From contig NZ_CP050154.1 in NCBI RefSeq assembly GCF_011617705.1, forward strand, positions 124,001 to 188,000: DNA of 64,000 nucleotides, read 5' to 3'. Under the pieces are notes generated by a model. The model did not search any database and was not told where the DNA came from. It saw only the letters and a list, made by a program, of their open reading frames with translations. The number at the start of each line of letters is the position of its first letter. Positions within the stretch are counted from its first letter, which is position 1. This document shows, piece after piece, positions 49,257 through 57,868 of the stretch. This DNA is from Brevibacterium limosum. Its GTDB lineage: Bacteria > Actinomycetota > Actinomycetes > Actinomycetales > Brevibacteriaceae. The position numbers and the translations under genes are program-made.

Positions 49257-51041
49257 ATGCGTGCTGCCAGACTGTTCCGGTTCCCCGTCAAGGGATTCCC
49301 CGCCGAGGAGCTCACCGAGGCTCGGGTGGTCAGGGACCGCGGAATCCGCGGCGACCGGATCGCGGCATTCACCAACGGCAGCCTCGACGTTCCCGCCGAC
49401 GCCTGGCACTCGTACTCCGCCTTCACCGTGCTCAAGAACGACACCGACCTGCAGAGATGGCGTGTGGGCGTGTCCCTCCCCGAGGCGGCCGATGACGACT
49501 CCGCGACCGTGACCCTGACTGCCCCGACGGGAGAGTCGACGACCTTCTCCACGGACGATGAGAGCGGCAGGGCCGCCTCGGCGGGGTTCCTCTCCGAACG
49601 GATACCCCCTCAGGGTTCATTCCCGCGTTGCCTGGCCGTCGCGGATCAGGGGATGTTCGACTCGCAGCGCTCGGGGATCTCGCTCATCAACCCCGCCACG
49701 GTCGCCGCGATCGCCGATACGGACGAGGGTCGCGCGGCCCTCGGTGCCGAGAACGACGAGCTCGACCCGCTGCGGTTCCGCGGCAACGTCCTGCTCGATG
49801 GCCTCGCCCCGTTCGCGGAATTCGCGCTCATCGGGTCGATCGTCCGCCTCGGCGGCGTGCGCCTGGCGATCCGATCCTCGATCGAACGCTGCCCGGCGAC
49901 GACGGTCAACCCCTCGACGAAGGCTGTGGACGTCAACGTCCCGCGGCTGCTCAACTCCGCATGCGGCCACCTGCACTGCGGCGTCTACGGCGAGATCCTC
50001 GAGACCGGGGACATCACGGTCGGCGATGAGGTCGTCGTCGAAGGCGAGGCACCGCGCGAACTGATCAAGACCGCCCGCACCCCGAGGTTCATGACAGTGG
50101 TCGGGCGGCAGCAGATCTGCAACGACATCGTCGAGGTGTCCCTGCGCGATGATCTCGGCTGGATCCGCGCATTCGACGAGCCGGGCACGAACCTGCGCGT
50201 CCACCTCGACCTCGGCGCACCGTTCTGGCGGACCTATACGATCACCGACGTCGACGACGACATCGTCCGCATCGCCGTGCGCACCCAGGGCAAGGGCTCG
50301 CGCGCCGTCGCATCGCTGGAGACCGGAGCGCGGATCCTCACCTCCGGGCCGCACGGAACCATGACCGCCTCCCGCGTCTTCGGCGGCACAACGGCCCTGA
50401 TCACGGCCGGAATCGGCATCACCCCGAGCCTCGGTCTGCTGCGCGGGGACGGGCTGGCCGACCTGCCCGCCACCGACCGGATCCGACTCGTCCACGTCGA
50501 CCGCGACCATCGCACCGCCTGCCTGTGGAACCGCCTGCAGGACCGCGCCCGCTCGGGCGGGGTGCCCGTCGAGACGCACCACCGCGACACTGCGACCGCC
50601 GGTCGGCCCGGCCACCGGGACCTCGTCGACTGGGTGGCCGGCTGCGACAATGTCATGGTCTGCGGGCCCCGCGACTTCACGGCGGCCGTGCTCGCCGCCG
50701 CGGACGAGGCCGGAGTCCCCGCCGTCCACCAGGAGACCTTCGCCTCCCCGAACACGGGAATGAGCGAGGCCATCGCCGCCTGTTCCCCCGCCGAGGTGAC
50801 CTTGGAGAATTCGGGCACGAGCTTCGTCTGGCAGCCGCAGGAAGGCACCCTGCTCGAATCCTTGGAAGCGCGCGGATTCGGGTCCCCGAGCTCCTGCCGC
50901 GGCGGATCCTGCGGAACCTGCTCGGTGTCCCTGGCCGCCGGGTCCGTGCTCTACCCGATCGAACCGGCCGCCCGAGTCGAGAACGACGAAGTGCTCGTGT
51001 GCTCCGCGGTCCCCGCCGGACCCATCAGTCTGGCTCTCTGA
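49257..51041 (+). CDS. MOSC / ferredoxin reductase / [2Fe-2S] ferredoxin fusion
   Basis: A 594-residue three-part protein. Residues about 1-270 are a MOSC domain (RLFRFPVKGFPAEELTEARVVRDRGIRGDR ... LIGSIVRLGGVRLAIRSSIERCPATTVNP). Residues about 280-500 are an FAD/NAD(P) reductase (RTYTITDVDDD, ALITAGIGITPSLGLL, MVCGPRDFTAAVL). The last 80 residues are a plant-type ferredoxin with CRGGSCGTC and a distal Cys. YiiM/YcbX-like systems use this set to reduce N-hydroxylated compounds with a molybdenum cofactor; that role is inferred. TACAAT ends 7 bases before the ATG, indicating a leaderless mRNA. Confidence 0.9.
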   Translation: MRAARLFRFPVKGFPAEELTEARVVRDRGIRGDRIAAFTNGSLDVPADAWHSYSAFTVLKNDTDLQRWRVGVSLPEAADDDSATVTLTAPTGESTTFSTDDESGRAASAGFLSERIPPQGSFPRCLAVADQGMFDSQRSGISLINPATVAAIADTDEGRAALGAENDELDPLRFRGNVLLDGLAPFAEFALIGSIVRLGGVRLAIRSSIERCPATTVNPSTKAVDVNVPRLLNSACGHLHCGVYGEILETGDITVGDEVVVEGEAPRELIKTARTPRFMTVVGRQQICNDIVEVSLRDDLGWIRAFDEPGTNLRVHLDLGAPFWRTYTITDVDDDIVRIAVRTQGKGSRAVASLETGARILTSGPHGTMTASRVFGGTTALITAGIGITPSLGLLRGDGLADLPATDRIRLVHVDRDHRTACLWNRLQDRARSGGVPVETHHRDTATAGRPGHRDLVDWVAGCDNVMVCGPRDFTAAVLAAADEAGVPAVHQETFASPNTGMSEAIAACSPAEVTLENSGTSFVWQPQEGTLLESLEARGFGSPSSCRGGSCGTCSVSLAAGSVLYPIEPAARVENDEVLVCSAVPAGPISLAL

Positions 51042-51082
51042 CCCCGGCAGACGGCGCCCGACCGGGTGGCACAATGGTTTCC

Positions 51083-52957
51083 ATGCCGAAGAAGAAGCGC
51101 ACCATGCTGTCGAAGGGGCCCGCCGGACCGGTGGGCCGCCTGAGTCGGTGGGTCCGCCTCAGCGCGGCCGGGCGGATCATGTTCGCGAACTCGATCATGC
51201 TCGTGGGCATCATGGTGCTCACGACGAGTCTGCTCTACCTCCAGCTCTCGCAGCTGAACACGAAACGCGAACAGGACCTGCTGCGGTCGGCGGCGGACAA
51301 CATCTCGATGTCGCTGGGCCTCGTCGGCACCGGTGAGGTCGGTCAGGACGACTACCTCGATTCCGAATCCCGCGACGACGTCCAGACGCTGCTGAGCAAC
51401 GTCATCAGCCAGTACGGCTTCGACATCGCCGCCGTCGTCCCCATGGATTTCCTGCTCACCCCGCCGACTCTGGGCTCACCCGGACGGCAGCAGGCGCTGG
51501 AGGCGAAGACCGCCTCGGCGGATTCCGGGCGGATCCCCGAGGATTCGATCGACCAGCTGGCCCAGGCCGTCGACGGACAGGCCCTGCAGGACGGCGAGTC
51601 GACCGTGCGCTTCATCGACGACGGCGGGCCGGCCGACGGCACCATGTACGTCATCACCCCGGTCTATGCCGAACACGTCGGCGTCGATGGAATGAGGTCC
51701 GACACCGTGGTCGGCGCCGTCATCGTCGGCAGCTCCGCCGATTCGGTCCGCGAGGGCTTCCTGGCCCAGGGCAAATGGCTCATCGGCATCGCCGTGCTCA
51801 CCCTCCTCCTGGGCATCGGCTCCTCCTGGGTGACATCGCGGGGTCTGCGCCGAGTCACCGGTGACTACGGTGCCGACGAGCTGCGCAGCATGCTCGACTT
51901 CTACTCCTCTGTGCTCAAGGCCGTCTCCGAAGGACTGCTGCTCGTCGACCGAGCTCGCGGGATCGTGCTCATCAACGCCGAAGCCCGGGAGCTGCTGGGC
52001 ATGCCGCCGGTCGAGGACGACGCGGACCCCGGCCCCACCTCGGCGGAGGAGATGCCGCTGCGCGAACTCGACCTGCCCGAAGCGCTGCACGATCTGCTCG
52101 CGGCAGGGCGGTGGGCCCGCGACGAGATCCACTACACCGACGACCGGGTCCTCGTCGTCAATCAGCAGCCCACCGAGGCGGCCAGCGATACGTGGGTCGT
52201 GACCATGCGCGATCACACAGAGCTGGCCGAACTCTCCGGCGAGCTCGTCTCCGTGCGGTCCTTCTCCGATTCCCTGCGCGCGCAGACCCACGAATACGCG
52301 AACCGGCTGCACATGGTCGTGTCCCTGCTCGAGACCGGGCACGTCGATGAGGCCATCGACTTCGCAGCGAAGGACATCGACGATCTCAACCGGGTCAACG
52401 GGGACGGGTCGATGACCTTCGACCACCCCGTCCTCTCGGCCCTGCTGTTGTCGAAGATCGCCCAAGCCGCCGAGGTGGGCATCGAGATGACGGTGGACAC
52501 CGCGGATCTCACGGGCAACCTCGGCGGGGATGATCGCGATCTCGCGACGATTCTGGGCAACCTCGTCGACAATGCTTTCGACGCTCTGAGCAGGCAGGAT
52601 GTTCTGTCAGAGGACAAAAGGGTCCACGTCGAGCTCTCCGGTTCGGGCGGTGCCGGCGGATTCACGATCGAGGTCAGCGACGACGGTCCGGGCATCGACG
52701 AGGAACATCTCGACGCGATCTTCGAACGCGGCTGGTCGACGAAGCACGACGGTGTCGAGACCGACCAGGGACAGGGCCGCCAGCAGACAGGCACTCGCGG
52801 GGTCGGGCTGTCGCTGGTCGTGCAGGCGATCCGCCGCCTCGGGGGAGCCGTCGATGTGCAGGGGCACGGGGAGGACTGCGACCGGTTCAAGGGCGCCGTG
52901 CTCACGGTGTGGCTGCCGGACCCGAGCGGTACAGCTCAGGTCAGCGGCGGATACTAG
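51083..52957 (+). CDS. CitA/DcuS-type sensor histidine kinase
   Basis: A 624-residue kinase of the CitA family. The first helix (FANSIMLVGIMVLTTSLLYL) is followed by an extracytoplasmic PAS-like ligand domain of about 180 residues. A second helix ([20 protein letters not shown]) precedes a cytoplasmic PAS domain (LKAVSEGLLLVDRARGIVLINAEARELLG). The phospho-acceptor region is QTHEYANRLHMVVSLLETG, and the HATPase is LATILGNLVDNAFDAL with DDGPGI. Such kinases sense dicarboxylates or citrate. CACAAT ends 7 bases before this ATG; an ATG three codons upstream overlaps that hexamer. Confidence 0.92.
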   Translation: MPKKKRTMLSKGPAGPVGRLSRWVRLSAAGRIMFANSIMLVGIMVLTTSLLYLQLSQLNTKREQDLLRSAADNISMSLGLVGTGEVGQDDYLDSESRDDVQTLLSNVISQYGFDIAAVVPMDFLLTPPTLGSPGRQQALEAKTASADSGRIPEDSIDQLAQAVDGQALQDGESTVRFIDDGGPADGTMYVITPVYAEHVGVDGMRSDTVVGAVIVGSSADSVREGFLAQGKWLIGIAVLTLLLGIGSSWVTSRGLRRVTGDYGADELRSMLDFYSSVLKAVSEGLLLVDRARGIVLINAEARELLGMPPVEDDADPGPTSAEEMPLRELDLPEALHDLLAAGRWARDEIHYTDDRVLVVNQQPTEAASDTWVVTMRDHTELAELSGELVSVRSFSDSLRAQTHEYANRLHMVVSLLETGHVDEAIDFAAKDIDDLNRVNGDGSMTFDHPVLSALLLSKIAQAAEVGIEMTVDTADLTGNLGGDDRDLATILGNLVDNAFDALSRQDVLSEDKRVHVELSGSGGAGGFTIEVSDDGPGIDEEHLDAIFERGWSTKHDGVETDQGQGRQQTGTRGVGLSLVVQAIRRLGGAVDVQGHGEDCDRFKGAVLTVWLPDPSGTAQVSGGY

Positions 52958-52966
52958 GCCGGCGGC

Positions 52967-53002
52967 GGTCAGGCGGGCGGGCCGGCGAAGGTCAGGCGGG
53001 CG
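52967..53002 (+). repeat. Short direct repeat in the kinase-regulator gap
   Basis: GGTCAGGCGGGCG occurs at 52967-52979 and 52990-53002, 23 bases apart, followed by a partial copy. The 147-base gap otherwise holds the response regulator promoter. Confidence 0.6.
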
Positions 53003-53104
53003 AAGGTCGGGCCGGCCCCGCAAGCTCAGCCGGCCGCAACCCGATGTGACGGGACTGCAACACGATCCGGGGCGCTGTCAAACCGCTGAAGCTAGACTGA
53101 AAGC

Positions 53105-53839
53105 ATGTCGGATACAACTGCGCCTGAACCGAGCATCGGTGTGCTCGTCGTCGAGGACGAGGTCGTCGCCGCCCGTGCTCACGCGAAGTACATCGACCGC
53201 ATCGAGGGCTATCACGTCGCGGGAGTCGCGAAGAGCGCCACCCAGGCGATGGCTGCTCTCACGGGGCAGATCTACGGCCTCGATCCCTCCGGCGTCCATC
53301 TCGTCCTCCTCGATATGAACCTGCCCGACGGGCACGGTCTCCAGGTCTGCCGCGCCATCCGCGGCCAGCGCGTCGACGTCGACATCATCGCCGTCACCGC
53401 TGCCCGCGACATGCAGATCGTGCAGGAGGCGCTGTCGTACGGAGTCGCTCAGTACATCATCAAGCCCTTCACCTTCCCCGTATTCAAGTCCAAGCTCGAG
53501 GCGTATTCGTCCTTCCGCAACCGCCTCGGCGGGGATTCGAACGACGGGGAGGTCACCCAGACCGAGGTCGACAAGGCGATCTCTGCGCTGCGCACCCACA
53601 CTGTGGCCGCAACCGCGAAGGGCGTGCCCGATGCGGTCCAGACGGAGGTCAGAACCCTGCTGAACGAGACCCCGGCGCAATCCGCCGCCGAACTGGCCGA
53701 AGGCCTCGGAGTCTCCCGAGTCACCGCGCGCCGCTACCTCGAATCCATGGCCGACGCCGGGATGCTCGAACGCCGTCCCCGGTACGGTGCCGCCGGGCGC
53801 CCCGTCCTCGAATACACCGTCGTCGCCGACGCAGGCTGA
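53105..53839 (+). CDS. CitB/DctR-type response regulator
   Basis: A 244-residue regulator with a receiver domain (VLVVEDEVVAARAHAKYID, VLLDMNLPDGHG, IAVTAARD, YIIKPFTF) and a C-terminal helix-turn-helix (SAAELAEGLGVSRVTARRYLESM), as in CitB/DpiA. It is the partner of the kinase 147 bases upstream. TAGACT ends 6 bases before the ATG, so it has its own leaderless promoter. No carboxylate transporter is adjacent. Confidence 0.92.
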   Translation: MSDTTAPEPSIGVLVVEDEVVAARAHAKYIDRIEGYHVAGVAKSATQAMAALTGQIYGLDPSGVHLVLLDMNLPDGHGLQVCRAIRGQRVDVDIIAVTAARDMQIVQEALSYGVAQYIIKPFTFPVFKSKLEAYSSFRNRLGGDSNDGEVTQTEVDKAISALRTHTVAATAKGVPDAVQTEVRTLLNETPAQSAAELAEGLGVSRVTARRYLESMADAGMLERRPRYGAAGRPVLEYTVVADAG

Positions 53840-53971
53840 GGCCCGCTGATCGGGAACCGTCCCGGCTGAACCTCGTCCGGTGTGTCACACGGCGCGGTGC
53901 GTCGCCGGGCGCCGAGATCGACCCCACGGTCGGCCCACTGGCAGGATCAGCCGGCTGACCCCGGCCCGGCA

Positions 53972-54037
53972 GCGATTGTCTGGTCGATCCGCGGCGCTCT
54001 GCCGGCGGACAACGCCGTGGATCGACCAGACAATCGC
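53972..54037. repeat. 25-bp inverted repeat
   Basis: The arms 53972-53996 and 54013-54037 pair over 25 bases with one wobble and a 16-base loop, between the response regulator and the penicillin-binding protein. It is the longest hairpin in the window and a likely terminator of the two-component genes. The remaining 380-base gap (53840-54219) has no gene. Confidence 0.82.
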
Positions 54038-54132
54038 CCAAGGGAGCGATTTCGCGAAGACTGACGGTCGAGTCAGCGGTCGCGAAGGCACCGAACTGCG
54101 CTCCTGCCGTCCGGAAGCCGAGTCTCAACGGC

Positions 54133-54183
54133 GAACTCAGCAAGCGGCAGAACTCAGCAGACGACAGAACTCAGCAAGCGGCA
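54133..54183 (+). repeat. 17-bp tandem repeat, three copies, upstream of the PBP
   Basis: GAACTCAGCAAGCGGCA occurs at 54133-54149 and 54167-54183, with a diverged copy (GAACTCAGCAGACGACA) between them. It ends 36 bases before the start codon and covers the expected promoter area. Confidence 0.8.
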
Positions 54184-54219
54184 ATGGACATTGCGGAACC
54201 CTCGGTAGAGGATGGTTCC

Positions 54220-56166
54220 ATGTCGAAGAAGTCCCGGGTCTGGTTGACCATCGCTCTCGTCATCGTGCTGCTCGTCGGAGCCGGGGTCTTCGCGGTGTTC
54301 CGACTCCCGATGACGAAATCCTCCGCCGCCGAGGCCGCCGCAGACGATCTCGCCGAAGAGCAGCTGAGCTCGGACATCTGGCATGAGAAGGACCTCGCCC
54401 AAGGACTGTTCGACCGCGTCACGAAATCGCTGGGTACGAGAATCGACCTGCGGTCGGTCGCCGTCGACGACATCACCGAAGCCGACGGTCGGATTGTGGC
54501 GGTCCTCGATTGGACCTGGGCGAACACCGACGGTGAGGCCTGGCAGTACAGCTCTGAGCTGCCGTTGGAGAAGAACGGTCTGTTCTGGTGGGCGAATCTC
54601 ACGGAGACGGCCATCCACCCGAAGCTGAGCAAGGGCGGCAGCTTCGAACTGCGCGCGAATCCGGGGCAGCGGGGGAACATCCTCGGCGCCGACGGCGAGG
54701 TGCTCATGGAGGAAGGGGAGGTCGTCGACATCGGCGTCCACCCGAATCGCCTGGAGCCCGATACCATCGGCAAGCTCGTCAGAGGGCTCAACGACGGCGT
54801 CGACTCCCTCGATCTCGACGCCGGTGACCTCGAGGACAAGGTCGACGATGCCGAAGGCAACCAGCTCGTCCCCGTCGTCACCCTGCGCGAAGACGACTAT
54901 CGACGAGTCAAGGACGCGATCCACGATCTGCCGGGTGTCCTCTTCTCCGAGGACACCCAGACCCTGACCCGGTCCCGCGGATTCGCGCAGGCCACACTCG
55001 GTTCGGCCGGGCCCGCCAGCGCCGAAGACATCAAGGAGTCAGACGGCACGATCATCGCCGGTGACATCGTCGGCCGCACCGGTCTGCAGAAGAGCTTCAA
55101 CGCCCGCCTCAGCGGTCCGGGCAGCGTCGAAGTCTTCGCCGAAGGGGACTCAACAGATGACAAGGGCGGGAAGACGAAGCTGACGAGCCTGCACGCCTTC
55201 GAGCAGAAGGACGGCGAGGACCTCGAAACCACCCTCGACGTCGATATTCAGACTGCCGCGGACGAGGCGGCGGCGACCGCGAAGAAGCCGGCCGCCGTCG
55301 TCGCGATCCGTCCCAGCGACGGACAGGTGCTGGCCGTGGCCAACCACGACCCGGAAGGGGCCGCTTGGGATCGGGCGCTGAGCGGCCAGTACGCTCCCGG
55401 CTCGGTGTTCAAGATCGCCTCCGGTTCGGCTCTCCTCGACGCCGGGGTGAAGCCCGACGACGACATCGACTGTCCGAAGACCGTGAACATCGGCGGAAAG
55501 GAGTTCAAGAACGCCGAAGACGAGGTGCTCGGGTCCGTGAGCTTCGCCGAAGACTTCGCCCACTCCTGCAATACCGCCTTCGTCTCCTCCGGTGAGACGG
55601 TCACCGGCGACGAGGTGGCCGACGCCGCCGCCCAACTCGGAATGCTCGGCGACGCCTCCGGATTCGGGGCGAAGATGGCCTCGGTGCCGGCCGCCGACGA
55701 CGAGGTCACGCATGCCGCGCAGATGATCGGTCAGGGCAAGGTGCAGTCGAGCCCGCTGGCGGTGGCGACGATGGCCGCCTCGGTGGAGGCAGGGGAGACG
55801 ATCAGCCCGCAGCTCATCCTCGGCGATGCACTCGAGGGTGCGAACTCCGGCGACGCGAACGCAGCTGACGATGGGGCGACCCGTGATGCTGACCCACTCG
55901 ACGCGGACGCGGCGAAGGAGATCGCGGACATGATGCGCAAGGCCGTCACCGCCGGCACCGCCACCGACCTCAAGGACGTTCCCGGCGATCCCGTCCACGG
56001 CAAGACCGGAACGGCAGAATACGGCAACGACACCCCGCCGCGGACTCACTCATGGTTCGCCGGATTCCAGGACGATCTGGCTGTGGCCGTGCTCGTCGAG
56101 GACGGCGGATTCGGCGCCGAGGCGGCGGTGCCGGTGGCTCACGAATTCTTCACCGCCGTCAACTGA
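54220..56166 (+). CDS. Class B penicillin-binding protein with MecA_N domain
   Basis: A 648-residue membrane-anchored transpeptidase. The N-terminal helix (WLTIALVIVLLVGAGVFAVF) precedes a MecA_N/NTF2-like domain, a dimerisation part (RGNILGADGEVLMEEGEVVDIGV) and the transpeptidase domain. The catalytic motifs are GSVFKIAS, SCNTAF and HGKTGTAEYG. The MecA_N arrangement is shared with low-affinity PBPs such as PBP2a, though drug affinity cannot be judged from this. The ATG used has GAGGATGG upstream; an ATG 12 codons earlier directly abuts the tandem repeat. Confidence 0.9.
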   Translation: MSKKSRVWLTIALVIVLLVGAGVFAVFRLPMTKSSAAEAAADDLAEEQLSSDIWHEKDLAQGLFDRVTKSLGTRIDLRSVAVDDITEADGRIVAVLDWTWANTDGEAWQYSSELPLEKNGLFWWANLTETAIHPKLSKGGSFELRANPGQRGNILGADGEVLMEEGEVVDIGVHPNRLEPDTIGKLVRGLNDGVDSLDLDAGDLEDKVDDAEGNQLVPVVTLREDDYRRVKDAIHDLPGVLFSEDTQTLTRSRGFAQATLGSAGPASAEDIKESDGTIIAGDIVGRTGLQKSFNARLSGPGSVEVFAEGDSTDDKGGKTKLTSLHAFEQKDGEDLETTLDVDIQTAADEAAATAKKPAAVVAIRPSDGQVLAVANHDPEGAAWDRALSGQYAPGSVFKIASGSALLDAGVKPDDDIDCPKTVNIGGKEFKNAEDEVLGSVSFAEDFAHSCNTAFVSSGETVTGDEVADAAAQLGMLGDASGFGAKMASVPAADDEVTHAAQMIGQGKVQSSPLAVATMAASVEAGETISPQLILGDALEGANSGDANAADDGATRDADPLDADAAKEIADMMRKAVTAGTATDLKDVPGDPVHGKTGTAEYGNDTPPRTHSWFAGFQDDLAVAVLVEDGGFGAEAAVPVAHEFFTAVN

Positions 56167-56217
56167 GTCGCACCGGGGCAGAGGGCATCCCCGCCTCGGT
56201 GCGCGCCCGGGCCGCAG

Positions 56218-57819
56218 CTATTTCATGCGCAGGGACCGCATCACTGACAGCGCGCCGGTCATGGCCTTCGCGAATGTCTTCTGGTCGAGGGGTCCGGCCG
56301 GTGCGATCGGGTGGAGGCGCTGCTCGGCGATCGTGTGCGAGTGCATGAACTGGAAGAGGCCCTCGGGCCCGTGCCGGTGGCCCATCCCCGAGGCCTTGAC
56401 GCCGCCGGCCGGAGCATCGATGGACCCCCAGCTGGCCGGGTAGACCTCATTGATGTTGACCATTCCGGCCTCGATCTGCCGTGCTATCTCACGCCCGTGG
56501 GAGCGGGAGTACACAGAAGCCGAGAGTCCGTAGTCGCTGTCATTGGCGGCAGCGATCGCCGCGGCGTCGGAGGGCACCGAATAGACGGAGACGACGGGGC
56601 CGAACGTCTCCTCGCGGTGCAGCTCCGCCGCAGCCGGAACATCCGTGAGCACCGTCGGGGCATAGAAGTAGGGGCCGAGATCGGGCACAGGGTGACCGCC
56701 GGCGATGACCGTGGCCCCGACGCTGCGAGCCTGCTCGACATGTCTGGTAATCGTCTCGAGCTGCTTCGGCCCCGCCAGGGTGCCCAAGTCCGGGCCGTAC
56801 TCGAACTCGGAGCTGAGGCGAAGAGCGCGAGCCGCCTCGGCGAAATGGGCGCAGAAGGTCTCAAAGAGGTCCTCGTGGACATAGATGCGTTCGATGGAGA
56901 TGCACAGCTGCCCGGCCGAGGAGAACGACCCGCGCACGGCACCTTCGACGGCCTTCTCCAGATCCGCATCGGCGGCCACGATCAGGGGGTTCTTGCCTCC
57001 GAGCTCGAGCGCGGCGGGGAGCAGACGCTGCCCCGCCTCGGCGGCGATCGAGCGTCCCGCGGCCGTCGACCCGGTGAATGAGATTCCGTCGGCACCGGCC
57101 ATGAGCGCGGGCCCGACCTCGGAGGACGGGCCGGGCACGAGCTGCCACACCTCCGGCGGCAGACCGGCGGCGATCGCCAGTCGGCGCATGAAGACCGAGG
57201 TCAGCGTCGTCGTCGAATCGGGTTTGTGAACGACGGCGTTGCCGGCGGTCATGGCCGCGAATAGGTCGGTCGCACCCAGGGTCAGCGGGTAGTTCCACGG
57301 TGTGATGAACCCGATCACGCCCAGCGGAGTGCGCGTGACCTCGGTGCGGGTGAGCACGGGGATCGCCCCGCGGCGACGTTCGGGACGCAGATAGCGGGCG
57401 GCCATCACCCCGTAGTGGCGCAGCACATTGAAGGTATCGAGGATCTCGTCATAGGCGTGGATCCGGGCTTTGCCGGTCTCGTACTGGATGATGTCGAGGA
57501 GCAGATCCTCGTGGCGGCGCAGCGACGCATGCAGTCGAGTGAGCACCTTCGCCCGGTGCTGAACCGACTGAGCGGCCCACGCGCCGCCGGCGATGCGGGC
57601 GGTGGCATAAGCGGTCTCGATATCGGCGGGAGTGTTCCGGGCGAACCGGTCGACCTCGGTGCCGGTGAACGGCTCAACGCCGCGCATCACCTCGCCCGAG
57701 CCGGAAGCGTCAGCGTACGGATCGGTGTCGAGGAAGTCCCGCAGCGCCGCGGTGACGTGCGTGGATGCGGTCCCGACAGTGCCCGCCTCGGAGGCGTGGG
57801 CGGTGGTCTCTGATTTCAT
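56218..57819 (-). CDS. NAD(P)-dependent aldehyde dehydrogenase (succinate-semialdehyde type)
   Basis: A 533-residue ALDH-family enzyme of the GabD2/ALDH9 group, oxidising succinate semialdehyde or a similar aldehyde. Visible are the cofactor motif GFITPWNYPL, SFTGSTAAGRSIA, the general base in LELGGKNPLI, the catalytic cysteine in SAGQLCISIERI, and EETFGPVVSVY. GAGAGG lies about 8 bases before the ATG. It is divergent from the aldolase-lactone oxidase operon. The substrate is not proven by context. Confidence 0.88.
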   Translation of the reverse strand: MKSETTAHASEAGTVGTASTHVTAALRDFLDTDPYADASGSGEVMRGVEPFTGTEVDRFARNTPADIETAYATARIAGGAWAAQSVQHRAKVLTRLHASLRRHEDLLLDIIQYETGKARIHAYDEILDTFNVLRHYGVMAARYLRPERRRGAIPVLTRTEVTRTPLGVIGFITPWNYPLTLGATDLFAAMTAGNAVVHKPDSTTTLTSVFMRRLAIAAGLPPEVWQLVPGPSSEVGPALMAGADGISFTGSTAAGRSIAAEAGQRLLPAALELGGKNPLIVAADADLEKAVEGAVRGSFSSAGQLCISIERIYVHEDLFETFCAHFAEAARALRLSSEFEYGPDLGTLAGPKQLETITRHVEQARSVGATVIAGGHPVPDLGPYFYAPTVLTDVPAAAELHREETFGPVVSVYSVPSDAAAIAAANDSDYGLSASVYSRSHGREIARQIEAGMVNINEVYPASWGSIDAPAGGVKASGMGHRHGPEGLFQFMHSHTIAEQRLHPIAPAGPLDQKTFAKAMTGALSVMRSLRMK

Positions 57820-57868
57820 CGGATTCCTCTCCCCGTGACGTAGGTCATCGCAGGCTAGACTACCGAAT

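Noticed and set aside
53840..54219. Small gene in the gap before the PBP
   Set aside because: The open frames there read through a hairpin and a tandem repeat and have no ribosome-binding site.
54220..56166. Calling the PBP a methicillin-resistance gene
   Set aside because: MecA_N domains occur in many normal actinobacterial PBPs, and nothing in the sequence shows low drug affinity.
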